NCBI GenBank assembly: GCA_022496805.1
Contig: CM040103.1
Coordinates: forward strand, 22,978,820 to 23,042,819
DNA from: Pohlia nutans
Lineage: Eukaryota > Streptophyta > Bryopsida > Bryales > Mniaceae
Length of the DNA: 64,000 nt
Reading direction: 5' to 3'
Under the pieces are notes generated by a model. The model was given only the letters and a program-made list of their open reading frames with translations, did not search any database and was not told where the DNA came from. Positions 43,455 to 55,700 of this stretch are shown one piece after another. Numbering within the stretch: the first letter of the stretch is position 1; every line of letters starts with the position of its first letter. A program made the position numbers and the translations under genes.

Positions 43455-46400
43455 TCACCTCAAATACAAAGAGCTGAACCACAGGGAGAATAGCACAAAC
43501 TCACTGACCACAATCGCAGGTGATCCAATTCCAAATACTGGAACAATGTCTACACGGAGCCAAGACTCCACCAATCCCCCCAGCAAGGCTCCTGACACCA
43601 GCCCTCCAATTGTGATAAGTGACGCTTTCCCTGAACAAATGAAATCAAAATGTCATATGCATGCAAACCAAATAATAGGAGCTTACAAGTACGTGAATTG
43701 CACAAACAGTGAATCGAAAGCTTTCCTAGTTTCAGTTAACCCCTAAAGGATTCGTGGTTTTAAAATAACAAATTCAATTGATCATATTGTGAAAAATATA
43801 ATTAAGATGAGACCAGATTTTATATCACCGGAATCAGTGAAGAACATTGCATGTGTTGGTCATACAACAAAAGAGGACCTACTCAAAACTGCTAAGAAAA
43901 ACATGAGGCCCAATTTGGGCTTCTTGGACTAAGGATTCGTGGTTTTAAAATGACAAATTCAATTGATCATATTGTGAAGAATATAATTAAGATGAAACCA
44001 GATTTTATATCACCGGAATCAATGAAGAACATTGCATGTGTTGGTCATACAACAAAAGAGGACTTGCTAAGAAAAACATGAGGCCCAATTTGGGCTTCTT
44101 GGACTAAGGATTCGTGGTTTTAAAATGACAAATTCAATTGATCATATTGTGAAGAATATAATTAAGATGAAACCAGATTTTATATCACCGGAATCAATGA
44201 AGAACATTGCATGTGTTGGTCATACAACAAAAAAGGACCTACTCGAAACTGCTAAGAAAAACCTGAGGCCCAATTTGGGCTTTTTGGTCCTTTAGGGGTT
44301 AAGCATAATGAACACTTGAGAGTCAGATTGGCACTTGAAGAAGGCTCACCTAATTTGATATTTTGTTTCCTTAAGAAGAAAAGAGCGAGACCGAATCCAA
44401 CAGCCAATATAAATCCTGGAGTATCCTGACCAGCAACGGCTCCCTGGCTCGAGGATGACATGACTCCAGTTGCAAAAGTCCAAATAATGAGAGCTGCAAA
44501 GAGTGCTGATTGAGTGCCGAGTTCCGAAGTTGAAGGAGTCTGAAAAGAGACAGGGGCACTCTTCAAGGCTTTTTGCAGCCATTCAGGTCCTACACCAGAC
44601 GAGGAAGACTTCGGCTTTCGAACGTCGGCGTACCGGACAGCACTGTTAACTTTTCCAGATCGTCGCTGTGACAGACTTTGCATCAATAGCATGTCATAGG
44701 CTGCCTCCACCTGCAAGCAAAATCATCTGTAAATTGCTATGATGACCATGCAAGACAAGACTAAATATGCTCTCGTACTAAATATGCTCTCCAAACAGTC
44801 AATGGACCAATCGCAAGTAGAATGTATTATGTGATTTTTTTGTTGCTAATTTAACCCTTAACCCCTAAACGTCCCACGGGGATAGTATATATGCTGTCGT
44901 ATGATTGGGATTTTCTACCAAGAGGAAACTCTAAATTGGGATCTCAAGAACTCACTAGAACAATATTGATCTAAATTCCAACTTCTTTTTTAAACTCAAA
45001 CCCATTAAAAGTGTGAATCCATTTCAAATACAACCAAAATACATCGTATTCTTTTGGTCACAAAGGCACATTCAGACGTTTAGGGGTTAAAAGTCCAAAG
45101 AGCCCTTTCCGACCAATATTATACAACAATATTCCATTGTATTTGGCATGGTTCCACACCTCTTATGGGTTTAAGATCAAAAGTGAAGTTAAAATTCACG
45201 TTGACATGATTTTAATGAGCTATTGGGGTCTCAATTTGAAACTTTCCATTTACTACAAATTTCAAATATACGCCAATGTATCTACTATCCCCATCAACCC
45301 CTTTAAGGATTAAGCCAAATTGCTATGTAAAATTTGGGCTGACTAATTTGGTACAAAGGATTTTAGGAAAAAGAAGAAGGAATAATAGCCAGATTTCCTA
45401 CATGGAGTCAAGATGTGTAACCTCTTTAAACCTAGGTATCACCCCGGTATTGCACCTAGGTAGCACATGCGTATTACCCTGATATTACCTATACATTTAA
45501 TATGAAAAGCTCTTCAAGCCATAGAAAAGTAGCAAAAATGCTAAACTGTCTCCAGACAAAAAAAAACCACTGAATGTATAACATGTTCAACTAAACTTAG
45601 ATTTGACGAACCATTGCTTGACACGGTAGGATTGAAGCCTTAGAGGCTAACACAAGGGCTTTCAATAGAACGTATGGAAGTTCTTCAGAGTTCAGCGTTT
45701 CAGCAATTTTCAAACTTCATTAGAAAGGTTTTAGTATATATGGAAATTTGCAATGAATCGCTAGTATATATATAATTATATAGATGTATCTGTAAATTGC
45801 TATGATGACAATACAAGCCAAGATTAAAATATATATCACTATATATAAACCCATGTTTTGCATGACGCATTTCAGGTGACGTCAAGATGTATTCATGTTA
45901 ACCCGTAAAGGACCAAGAATTCATGGTTTTAAAATGACAAGTTTAAACGATCATATTGTGAAAATTATAATTTGAATGGGACCAAATTTTATATCACTAG
46001 AATTAGTGAAGAATATTACATATGTTGAATTAAAAATAAAAATAAAAATAACGAAAAAGAATACACATAAAACCTACTCAAAATCACTGAAAAAAACAGG
46101 AGCCACCTGGTGGCCTTATGGTCCTTTAGGGGTTAATGAACATCAAACATAACGTCAAGACTCAAGATGCGCTGACCTGCATAATTTGATCTTGATCACC
46201 ACCACTCCTGTCCATCATCACCTTCTTGGCTTTCAGAATTTCTTCAAACGATGCGCCTTCGCCAACTCCAAGCAGCTTCAATGCATTCTCCAGGGACATC
46301 TCAGAAGACTGAGGTTCATCTGCGGTGGAGTCGTTGGCTTTTGCTATTACACGCAGGCACCGTTTTGGTTGACCATTTTTCCAGACACCATTCTCTGAGT

Positions 46401-46614
46401 GAGCCGACCTCGCTGCGAGTCTTTGCAGCAAGCATGACCCACTCTTGGTAATTTTCGACTGGCGTGCGCACAAATAAGTTCCATAAGACAAGCGTTTGAG
46501 AAGTTGTGACGATGAAGGAGCAGCCAAAAAGTAAGATAGAGAGGAACTGGTGGCCGGAACTAGAAATAGACGCGGTGAAGACTCCCTGCATAAAACCGCC
46601 TGCAATGTCCACAT
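43455..46614 (-). CDS. CPP1/CDF1-like chloroplast protein (DUF3353), 324 aa
   Basis: Plant CPP1 (chaperone-like protein of POR1, also CELL GROWTH DEFECT FACTOR 1) is a chloroplast membrane protein with a J-like domain that stabilises protochlorophyllide oxidoreductase during chlorophyll synthesis. Coding exons are 46614-46177, 44710-44350 and 43630-43455; all junctions are GT-AG and the frame closes at 324 residues. Residues 1-100 are Ser/Arg/Leu-rich like a transit peptide. The J-like domain is about 105-170 (EMSLENALKLLGVGEGASFE ... AAYDMLLMQSLSQRRSGKV) and lacks HPD. Four hydrophobic segments follow at about 215-232, 246-260, 271-287 and 308-323, ending SLYLR. The first coding exon follows a TTTTTCAG acceptor, so a 5' UTR intron is likely. 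Introns carry several TTAA-flanked MITEs. It might instead be a close DUF3353 paralogue. Confidence 0.88.
43740..44298. mobile_element. TTAA-flanked element with triplicated body (559 bp), CPP1 intron 2
   Basis: TTAA at 43736-43739 and 44299-44302; termini CCCCTAAAGGA and GGTCCTTTAGGGG. The body is repeated three times: GGATTCGTGGTTTTAAAAT begins at about 43748, 43933 and 44108 (185 and 175 bp apart; the middle unit lacks about 10 bp). It fills most of the 719-bp intron. Confidence 0.9.
44862..45086. mobile_element. TTAA-flanked MITE (225 bp), CPP1 intron 1
   Basis: TTAA 44858-44861 and 45087-45090; termini CCCCTAAACGTC and GACGTTTAGGGG. The interior differs from the short family, so this is a second subfamily. 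Confidence 0.88.
45902..46132. mobile_element. TTAA-flanked MITE (231 bp), CPP1 intron 1
   Basis: TTAA 45898-45901 and 46133-46136; termini CCCGTAAAGGACCAAG and GGTCCTTTAGGGG. Interior of the short family. Confidence 0.88.
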
Positions 46615-46656
46615 GTTGAACCTTATTGATCTGAAAAAGAAAGGCTCATCTATTAA

Positions 46657-46863
46657 CTCATAAAGGACCAAGGATTCATGGTTTTAAAACGAAAAATTCA
46701 ATTGATCATATTGTGAAAAATATAATTCAGATGAGACCGAATTTTATATCACTGGAATCAGTGAAGAACATTGCATGTGTTGGTAAAAAACAAAATAAAA
46801 ACCGAACAAGAGGAAGCCCAAATAGGACCTACTCAAAACATGGTCACTGTGGACGCTTAGGGG
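46657..46863. mobile_element. TTAA-flanked MITE (207 bp), just upstream of CPP1 exon
   Basis: TTAA 46653-46656 and 46864-46867; left end CTCATAAAGGACCAAGG, right end ACGCTTAGGGG. It probably lies in the CPP1 5' UTR intron. Confidence 0.85.
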
Positions 46864-46886
46864 TTAAAAAACACGACTACTCCATA

Positions 46887-47198
46887 GTATGGATCTCAGA
46901 ACCACTTTATGACATTTAGAACATTATGCGACCTCCCACATCAATGGTATCTACTTTTGCTACCCAGTGCATACAATACTCACGATACCTCTGTAATATC
47001 CGGTAATACCCTTGATATATTAAGGTGATACCATGATGATATCCGTGGATATCACCTCATGAAGTTGCTACATATTTATATCATAATGAGCATTCTCGCG
47101 ACATTTCAATTTTTTTTTCATTTCTTTCTTTGTATGTTTAGCAGCCCCATTTTTTGGGTAGAAATCCAGCTAATTTTAGCCAGTTTTGAGATCACTGC
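46887..47198 (+). mobile_element. hAT-like MITE, copy 2
   Basis: Almost identical to the 309-bp element in SDR-A intron 1, ending TTTTGAGATCACTG. The left terminus is altered. An approximate 8-bp duplication (ACTCCATA / AGTCCATA) flanks it. Confidence 0.8.
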
Positions 47199-48169
47199 AG
47201 TCCATACAAACAACTTTGAAAATTCATATTCACTCCATGCAATAGTACATCAAAGAAAATAGTATTTGCTTTATCACCCGAATCACAATGCACAAAAGTC
47301 ATTACCAGAAGTTACCAACCTGTTGTTTAAGACATGATGACAAAGCTTGAGATTGCAAACACGTTACTGGTGCCATTGTATCCTTCTGCACACCTGAATT
47401 CTAAGAAATGCACTATCAACAGTCAGTCTGGAACATGATGCATTGTCCTAAATAAATAAAAGCATTTATAACTACTTGGATTGTAAATAAATACATTGCC
47501 TCTTCTACTGTAATTTTAATGTGACCATCACCACAAAACCAGCATTTCTTCTTCCGATCAAACGTCAACCCTTCCTTCAATTGTCAAAAATATAACGTTT
47601 TCAAAACCTTCCGGCAAATATACATTGACAGCATGACAACCAGGGATTATGACTAAATAGTGCAATTAGGTTGCCCCTCACTAATTTCTCGACATTTGAC
47701 ACTATATGAATATTTATTGTTACTGTACAAGAATGCACTACTTTTGAATTAGATACTGTTGGAATTGGGACTCGTGAACCTCCATGTGTACAAATGGAAA
47801 TATCTGATGGCTTGTGAAGTAACATTCCTGGGGTAAGGCAACCTAAATTGCACTATTAAGTGTAGTACAAAAGGAATCGTACAAATGCTTACAAAATCTT
47901 AAAGATGACCTAAAATGCTCCACCAACGCAAAAGCTCCACATGCACAGAACTCAAAAAAACGGTGCTCTAACAGCTGGAAGAAAAAAATGCAGACCGCGA
48001 CTAACAGAACGCCGAATCATTTTTGAAATTCACACAAAAGAAGGAGCTCGAGACTATTACACACCCAAATCACTCTTTCAAAATTGCAAGAGTGTCCAAA
48101 CCTCAAGGAGAGTTGAAATGAAAAATGCGGTGTTCACGACTAACAGAATGTTAAATTACTGTTGGGAGA
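47199..48169. other. Unassigned region upstream of CPP1
   Basis: No gene recognised; possibly CPP1 5' UTR intron. Confidence 0.35.
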
Positions 48170-48570
48170 TTGGGTAAGTGAGGAAAACAGGATTAGCGAG
48201 CACTGACGAGATTGGAACGGAAAGGGCTCCGGGGGCGACGTCGATGCTTCCGATGTGATAAGCTCAATCAATCCATGAAAGTAAGCGAATGAGCTGAAGT
48301 GAGCGATGCTCCGAATGAAAGAATGCGGAGCAGGCCCGCGCTGAAGGAATGATTTGCTTTGTGAGGGTTTGGTTTGGGGTGATTTCGTGACGGGGGTGCT
48401 GGCTATGGCGTGGCTGTTCCGGCTTTTCACGGATGCGAGGGAGGGAGGCCGAGCCGAGCATCGACGATGGAAACACGAAGGCGTGGGGTCGGGAGTGCCA
48501 ACGAGGATTGTGGACGGGTCCGTCCCCTTGGAAATCCTACGTGGACGCTGCTGACTTTGACGATGGAAGA
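48170..48570 (-). promoter_or_regulatory. GC-rich island, candidate CPP1 promoter and 5' UTR exon
   Basis: A sharp rise in G+C (CGGGGGCGACGTCGATGC, GGGAGGGAGGCCGAGCCGAG) in AT-rich surroundings, 1.6-2.0 kb upstream of the CPP1 start codon. The first coding exon begins with a splice acceptor, so a distal non-coding first exon is expected and this island is the best candidate. No transcription start can be fixed by eye. Confidence 0.4.
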
Positions 48571-49172
48571 CTCATGGGCCATTCACACTAAGGTCGAGCC
48601 ACCCATAACCGATCACTTAAGGATTTTAGCATATGATATTAAGGTATATAATTTTTTTAGGATTTTTCATGTGTGCAAACATAAGGTTCTTGTTGAATGC
48701 AAAAAGTTCCGTGATTTTATTCCCACTGATTCAAATAGTTATAATTATTTGAAGTGAAAAGTTGCTTGTAACCCATAACCAATCTATAGAGTGCTACATA
48801 ACCGCTCACTGTAGGAGTAGTTTCTAATCATCCTGGTACATATAATTGTGGATAGAGAAAGTCAGAATTTCTTTAACACAAATCTGCAAGAACCACTAAG
48901 AGTGAACCAACCACCTATGCATGTTTATAACTATCCAGAAAAATTGGAAATGATCGGAAATGCATTCAGCCCATGACTATTTCTATGTACCCTACATGCT
49001 GCAGATGGGGTCCTGGTTGGTAATGGGTGGCTCGACCTTAGCACCCTGTCGCATCTGCATTTGCGTTGTAGAAATGAAGGAAGGTAAAATCAAGAAATAC
49101 AAAAATATTCAAAGCTTGTCTTTTTCTACTGCAACTATTGTTCAAGCATTCTCCAACTAAGGTAACCATACC
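48571..49172. other. Spacer
   Basis: No gene recognised. One copy of a ~105-bp motif related to 51.9-52.2 kb overlaps its left edge (about 48495-48580). Confidence 0.4.
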
Positions 49173-49176
49173 TTAA

Positions 49177-50352
49177 CCCCTAAAGGACCGGAGTGTTTTT
49201 CCTCCAAAAACACTCCAATGCTGCCATTTCTACTCCCCCATGCAAAAAATCCAAAAGAATGTTATTTTAAACCTTCTAACCATAAGATATTGTCCTAAAC
49301 TATTTGAAAAACATACACAACAAATTTCGTTGATTTTGACCGCACGGATTGCAAGATAATTGCGTTTGATGGAAAAAAACACCCCAAAAAAACACATGCC
49401 CGAAAATTTCAGATGCGTTTGACCACAGCTACATCAAAAAAACCTCACTACCGAAACTTGTCGCACTTCACTTTCACATTCTATATGATGTTACTTAGTT
49501 GTGTACCAATTTTCGTTGCGTTTGGAGATGTTTAGGATGTTGAATAACACCTTGCACTTGTTGGGGGTTTAAAAGTTCAGAAAAGACTATATGTTTTTGG
49601 AATTGCAATATTTTCGACTTTCTTTATTTAAAATACGAATCCGAGCGGTGAAACACAAGTACATTCCACCCTCTACAAAATGGCGAAAAGAAATTTGAAA
49701 AAAAAATAAATCTCCAAGTTTTAGAAGACATGTAGCACATTTTCTAAGAATTTTGGGGGTTAGGGGGGAAATAAAGGGTGGAGGAAGGGAATTGAAGTGC
49801 CAACCCATTCCAATGTTCATGACCCCACTAACTCTCAAGGTACACTGCCACGTGGCAGTCCCTCATTGGACATTTTTTATTTTTTATTTTTAAAAATGAT
49901 TTTATTTTTCAAATTTTAAAATAATATTTTAAATTATGAAATTGAACTTTTAGTTTAAAATAATATTTTTAATTTAAAATAATACTTTTCAGTTTAAAAT
50001 AATAATTTTTATTTATAAAAAAAAATTAATTTTTTTTAATGAGTTTGGGAAACGGGGTGGTCTTCTGCCCCCTACAGTCCACCCCATTTTCCACACACCG
50101 CCCATCTTGTTGCCCCCCCCTAAAATTCAACTATTTCTCTACTGCCCCGCTGCCCTTTCTCCCAAAAAAAACACATTTCCCCTCATAACTTTCACATACG
50201 GTGTCGGAATTCAAAAAAAAAAGAATCCCCATTTTTGTGGCACATTGGGGAATCTACTATTAAATTTCCTTCAAAATTCGATTAAAAATGTGTTCACCGG
50301 AACCTACCCGATTCTCTAAATGTCCTAGTTAGGACACTTGGTCCTTTAGGGG
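49177..50352. mobile_element. Large TTAA-flanked TIR element (1176 bp)
   Basis: Perfect 13-bp inverted termini CCCCTAAAGGACC/GGTCCTTTAGGGG, flanked by TTAA at 49173-49176 and 50353-50356. The interior is AT-rich with poly(A) and poly(C) runs and no long coding frame, so it does not encode a transposase. The pairing of these two ends could be coincidental if two shorter copies each lost an end. Confidence 0.7.
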
Positions 50353-50356
50353 TTAA

Positions 50357-50682
50357 CCCCTAAACGTCTCGGTGTCTAGAAACTGGATCACGAATGGGTT
50401 GAAAGCTTTGTAACTTTCTCATACAATCTCGGATGACTTTCATCCAAGTCACCTTTGCAAGCCTATTACATTCTCTATTAATTAGAATAAATCTCTTGTG
50501 ATGGGGAGATGTTGATAATATTGGAGAGGCCTCCCAATGCAATATGTCTAATTTGTTGGGTAGATTTTATACTTGCAAATGAATGGTCTTCTCATGTACA
50601 CCTCATGTTCATCTGAGCCATGCTAATATCTACTTTTGAGGCTAGCATCTACTTTTATTCAAAGGGTTGGTACGTTTAGGGG
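50357..50682. mobile_element. TTAA-flanked MITE (326 bp) abutting the larger element
   Basis: Termini CCCCTAAACGTC and GTACGTTTAGGGG. It shares the single TTAA 50353-50356 with its neighbour and has TTAA at 50683-50686. Confidence 0.85.
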
Positions 50683-50686
50683 TTAA

Positions 50687-51944
50687 AGCTTCCACTTTAC
50701 CAATTGAGCCTATTTACACACATAAAACAAAAATATTTTCAGTGGGTCTTAATAGCAAGTTCAAGAAGATTCCAAGGCACTTTAGAATGCATTATTTGGA
50801 CACCGTATGAATTTCCAAAGTGGTGACTATAGGTTGACTTTAAAGCGACCCTAAACTTTGATGTTCAAATTGTGCACATTCTCATCAATAGGAGGATGTC
50901 AGAATCTAATTATCATGAAAAATTGAGCTGGGGACAATTTAAAGAAAATGTTGCTTTTAGATATATTTACCTTACATTACAGTGCCTATAACATTAGGAG
51001 TACCATTCAACCACTTTGCGTTTACATCCATTTAGTGATTTGCAGTGCATCATGTGATTTCCATCTATATAGTGTATTAAGTGAGGCCCTTTATTTTTCA
51101 TTATTGAAAGAGAAGAGGGTGGAGAAGGAAGCAAAAAGGTCATAAACCATTGTCAATGGAGGGACAAAAGAAGTGGTGTTGTGTTCAAAGATTTTTTTAA
51201 TTTTGATTGCCCATTTTCTATTGGTTAGCCATACACTATAACATTCTTAGGTTAAAGTATTGTTAGTGATAATGTTGCTCTCTTTAAAAGTGAAAGAGAT
51301 GTGGGGATGTATTAGCAAAGACCATCCATGGTTAGTTTCCCTTTTAGTTTTCCAAAACCTCCATCCGTGAATAAACATGGATAGCTACTGATTGTTTTGG
51401 AAGGATAATGCAAAGTATGCAGCACATTCTCCTCAAGAGTAAGGCAAAGCCAATGAAGGCTACTAAATATTATGCCACAAATAAAACCATGCTCTTTTTA
51501 TGCATTGCATTGTTTTCTGTCATGCGATAGAGTAATTTATCATTGAGTGGATGTGAATGGGCTATTAGGAGCTTACTATACTACGGTGATTTTGGATTAT
51601 TGATGTGAACTATAGTTTTGGCAACTTTTCAAAGCAAATGGTTACACCTCGTCATTTTACTAATGGTCATGTATCACACCACTAGAAAGAGTTTGCGTGC
51701 GATTACTAATTTCACATACGATGAAAGGATTTGCGGAGGTTTTATGCGGAAACAAAACTGAATCCGGAACTTCTATATGATAACCAATGGAAGTTCGTTG
51801 TGAAAAAGCACTTGAATTTTGAATGCTATATATTGTTCATATCTTTCACCAAGTGCTGTGATACCCATTAGGACACTATAATTGCACCTTTTTAATTACC
51901 AACAACATCAAAGTTGAATTATGTGTAGTGGGATAAGTCCCTTA
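50687..51944. other. Spacer, no gene recognised
   Basis: AT-rich, non-repetitive at this resolution. Confidence 0.4.
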
Positions 51945-52245
51945 TACAAAAGGTCCCGCATGCCGAATGAGAACATTTTGGAGTTCATCCCCTTGGAGAT
52001 TTGATGTAGACGCAAGTGACTCGTGCCTATTAGCCTATCGATGATAGAAGACTCGAAAGTGGAGTTCGGTTTGGCAACTTAGAATGTTTTCAAGTACATC
52101 CCTTTGAAATTCTTACGTACACACTAGTGACTCACGCTCACACTGATGATGGAAGGTTTAGGCATAGGGTCATGTTTGCCAATTTGGAACATTTCCGGAT
52201 TCTTCCCCTTAGGAATCTTACGTGGACGCCGGTGACTCACACCCA
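51945..52245 (+). repeat. Three ~105-bp tandem units
   Basis: Successive copies with ATCCC(C/T)TT(G)GAA, CTTACGT(A/G)(G)AC and (G)TGACTC(A/G)(C/T)GCC landmarks at about 52020, 52130 and 52233. A single related unit occurs at about 48495-48580. Confidence 0.65.
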
Positions 52246-52381
52246 TTGTTTTCATCACTTTCCAATAACCTAAGTATTGTAAAGGGGAAAGAATGAATGG
52301 TAAAATGAACAAGTAAGAAAAGATAGAATTGAAAAGAATATCATAAGTGGAGGGTTGCCATATAGGTGTAAATTGAATGTT

Positions 52382-52750
52382 GGCACCACGGGCATTGGCT
52401 TGGTGGTTGGGGCTCATGGCCCCCAATGAGGAGGTTGTGGGTTCTATTCCCGATGCCGACATGGTGCTCACTACCATAGTCCACCCAACTATGGTGGGGG
52501 GTCCTTGGACCTTGTTGTATGGGTACTTCAAAGCCCTTTGGGGGGATACCATGTCCGGTATCTTCAAAGCACTAGTGGCTAGCTAGGTGTTAGCTTAGTG
52601 TGTCACTATAGTGTCCATCCTCGAAAGGGGAGAGTAGTATTGTCCCAATTTCCCCTTGTCCGGTGGGCATCGGATCATTGGCATTACGAACGGACACTTC
52701 ATTCACGCTGGCCTTGTAGAAGGGTCGGAGTTTCTATCTATCTATTTATG
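52382..52750 (+). mobile_element. tRNA-type SINE (369 bp) with target-site duplication
   Basis: Pol III box A-like TTGGCTTGGTGG (52395-52406) and box B-like GGTTCTATTCC (52440-52450) have tRNA-like spacing. The body ends in a short TCTA repeat tail, as in plant Au-like SINEs. The element is flanked by TTGAATGTT direct repeats at 52373-52381 and 52751-52759. Transcription would be by RNA polymerase III and mobilisation would depend on a LINE. A truncated relative is at 42808-42905. Confidence 0.85.
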
Positions 52751-52759
52751 TTGAATGTT

Positions 52760-55700
52760 ACAATTTTTTACAAAAAGTAAGGTTCAACTTATGAAACATT
52801 TGTAAATATTTTTCAAGATTTTCTTTTTCACCATTAATTGATACCAAAAGTTTGGAAAAATTTCCAAAATTATTGGCACTTGTTTTTAGAAGTACTTTTT
52901 GCTCTTCCTACGAAAAAGTAAAAATACAAGGAAAAGCTTTTGAAGAACTTTGGAGAAAATTTTAATTTTTAGAAGATTAAATTATAAAATTTAATATAAC
53001 ATATCCTATTCTATTTTCAGATTCATTGTAAATTAATTAGAAAATGAGATGTTGAAAATCGTCTGAAATTTTGATAACTAAATGTCAAATGTTAACCCCT
53101 AAGCGTCCCTAGCTATTTTGGGCTTAGAAAAACATCATTGTTTTTTTTATGTTTTATAGGTTTAAATGTAGGTGAGTTATAGAAATCTCAAACCATACAG
53201 ACTTGTAGTACTTATACATGCTTTAGATGATGTGAATCAAATTTGGAGTCATTTGACCTCATAGATTGCAAGATTGAATTGTTTGAGTGTTAAAAAGGGA
53301 TGTTGAAATTTTCCAAATAACACATTAGAGGTGGAATTTGTTTCCAAAAATATTTAAATGAGAAAAATAAAAACTATAAAGTGGATCAAAATCATCATAT
53401 AAACACATAGTTACCAAAAGAAGCTCATGAAAAAAATTGATGTGTTCTAAAATAGCCTTGCAATGTCAAAAAAGTAGTCAAAAAGTGATCCATTTGACCC
53501 AAAAAGCAAACAATGTCCAAAATAGACATGTGCACTAAAATGACTTCCAAGCATTTAGAACAACACGGATTGACATGGAAAATTTACTATAATAATTAGA
53601 CTTCAAGGGAAATCCAACCCAACAATTTTTTATATTAAAAACCGACATTGGATGAAGGAGATACAAGTCTCTAAAGTTGCAGCCATCAAAATGCACAAAA
53701 ACATTGGGTTAAGGAAATTCCCAAGACATAGACTACTAAACATTGCCTTAAATTTTGGCTATTTTTAATACAACCTACTAAAAATTTGGAATAATATTGA
53801 ATTCCTAGAAATTTAGAAAGTAGGTGGCTAAAGCTCCAAGGCTCTAAAATTAATTTAGATTGTATTTTGCTTGTTGAATCTAACCATAATGTACGATACG
53901 TTATACCATAATGTTGTTCTGTTGTTATATTTCTTATCTTAGAGAGGTTTTGCATGGTCTATTCGGGCATCCTTTTCTATTTGTTTACTTTGTATTGTTC
54001 ATAATCTAAAGAATTGTTACCTTATTAATTTTTTTATACCATTTGCTTCCATATGAGTGTTCATTTCTTTAAAAACCTTTAATACCCTTCAAAACAAAAA
54101 GTCAAAAGAAGCAATTTTTGAAAAAAATATTGCTTGGAATGGACCCTTGAGGTAGCATTAACCCTTAAGTTTAACATCCCAATTCAACACTATTTTCAAA
54201 GGTTTTTTATAAAACACATGATGAAAACAAAAATGGAGTTACAGTACAAAGCAAAGTTGTAAATGTCAATGTGAAGATCACATCCGTACGGTTGGACTCA
54301 CCATGTTTGTATCAACATTTTTGATGAATTTTGCAAAGTTTTCTCTTGAAATTTGATTAAAAATCCAAAATCAACACAATTTTTTTTAAATATTGTAGTG
54401 AAATTGGAATAACATGCACTACGAGATGGTATGGTTACTATTATTTGATTCTACTTATTTTGAAAAATCATGTTTAACGTCTCACTTTTTGAATTAAGAA
54501 TGAAACTTGACATAAACCAATTGTGTTGTTTTTCAAAAAATCACAATATCTTCTTTTGAAAATCCATATTGTACAAACCATAGTCAACTAGTATAAAAAC
54601 TAAAGGAATTTGGATGGATGAAAAATTGGATGTAGTAAAGAGAAAGGTTGGAATTATTTAATATATCAAAAACAATATCTATTAAAATATCAACACTATA
54701 TGTCATTGATTTATCAAATGAATGACATAATAAATAAGCATTAAATGAACTCCACTACCACAATGATAGCTATAATCAAATAAATGAGGACAAACTTTTT
54801 GAAATGGTGGATTTATTGAAGTATACATATTATTCTTCAATATAAAAATAGAAGTACTTGAATATATAATTTTGTAACGTGTAAGTATTTAATATATTCA
54901 AATTTTACTATGAAAATATGTGTACAATACATATCGAATAGAGCCTCAGGGCTATACCATTCTTGTTAAAAGTTCTTTCACCTTTGTGACATATCATGAT
55001 GAGAAATTGTGTCACAAATAGGATGCACAACTTTATCAACATTTGAAGCGTTCTTTAAAAAACCTAAAAGCCCAAATTTAGAATCTAACCCTCTTTGAAA
55101 TCTATACATCAAATAAGGTGATTTGTTTTTCTTTTTTAATGTCATGGAGGAGACCATGCACCTACCAAGCGCATTCTTGATATTGTCGAAAAGCTCTTGA
55201 CAAGAAGGGTGCACCAAAGTCATTTTGTGACTTTTGAACATACAATGTGGAAGTTGTGGATTTTTAATTGAATTTCATCACCATAAACTAAAATAAATTA
55301 TGAGTTTACTATTCTAAAAAAAGAAAAAGAAAAATCATGGCTAAATCACAAGAAACACTTACTTTATATGGTGAAAGCAATGATTTCCTTTCTTCTTATC
55401 AAGCACATCTATCAACACTAGAAACCTTCCCACAGCAATATATGAGCATTCAAAACATTTTTCTGTGAATTTTGGCAGATTTTCAAAGTTGCGTGAGTGT
55501 TGCTCTATACGATTTTCCATGTATCTTTATAGCATGACTGAACTCTGCAAATTTCAGAGTGGTCAGTGTAGATATTGGTAACTTTGGGATCATCAGAACG
55601 TGTTACAAAGAAATACACAGCAAAATAAAGTCTTGAAAACCTTCTGGGACTAAATTCCACTGAAGTATTGTACATTCTATGCATATAGATGACTGATTGC

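Noticed and set aside
49172..49572. A shorter TTAA element ending at GGGGGTTTAAA
   Set aside because: The perfect partner terminus GGTCCTTTAGGGG lies at 50340-50352; the nearer GGGGG lacks the rest of the terminal motif.
54978..55241. Reverse 87-codon ORF with a mixed protein-like sequence
   Set aside because: No recognisable domain, no splice partners and AT-rich context; too weak to call a gene.
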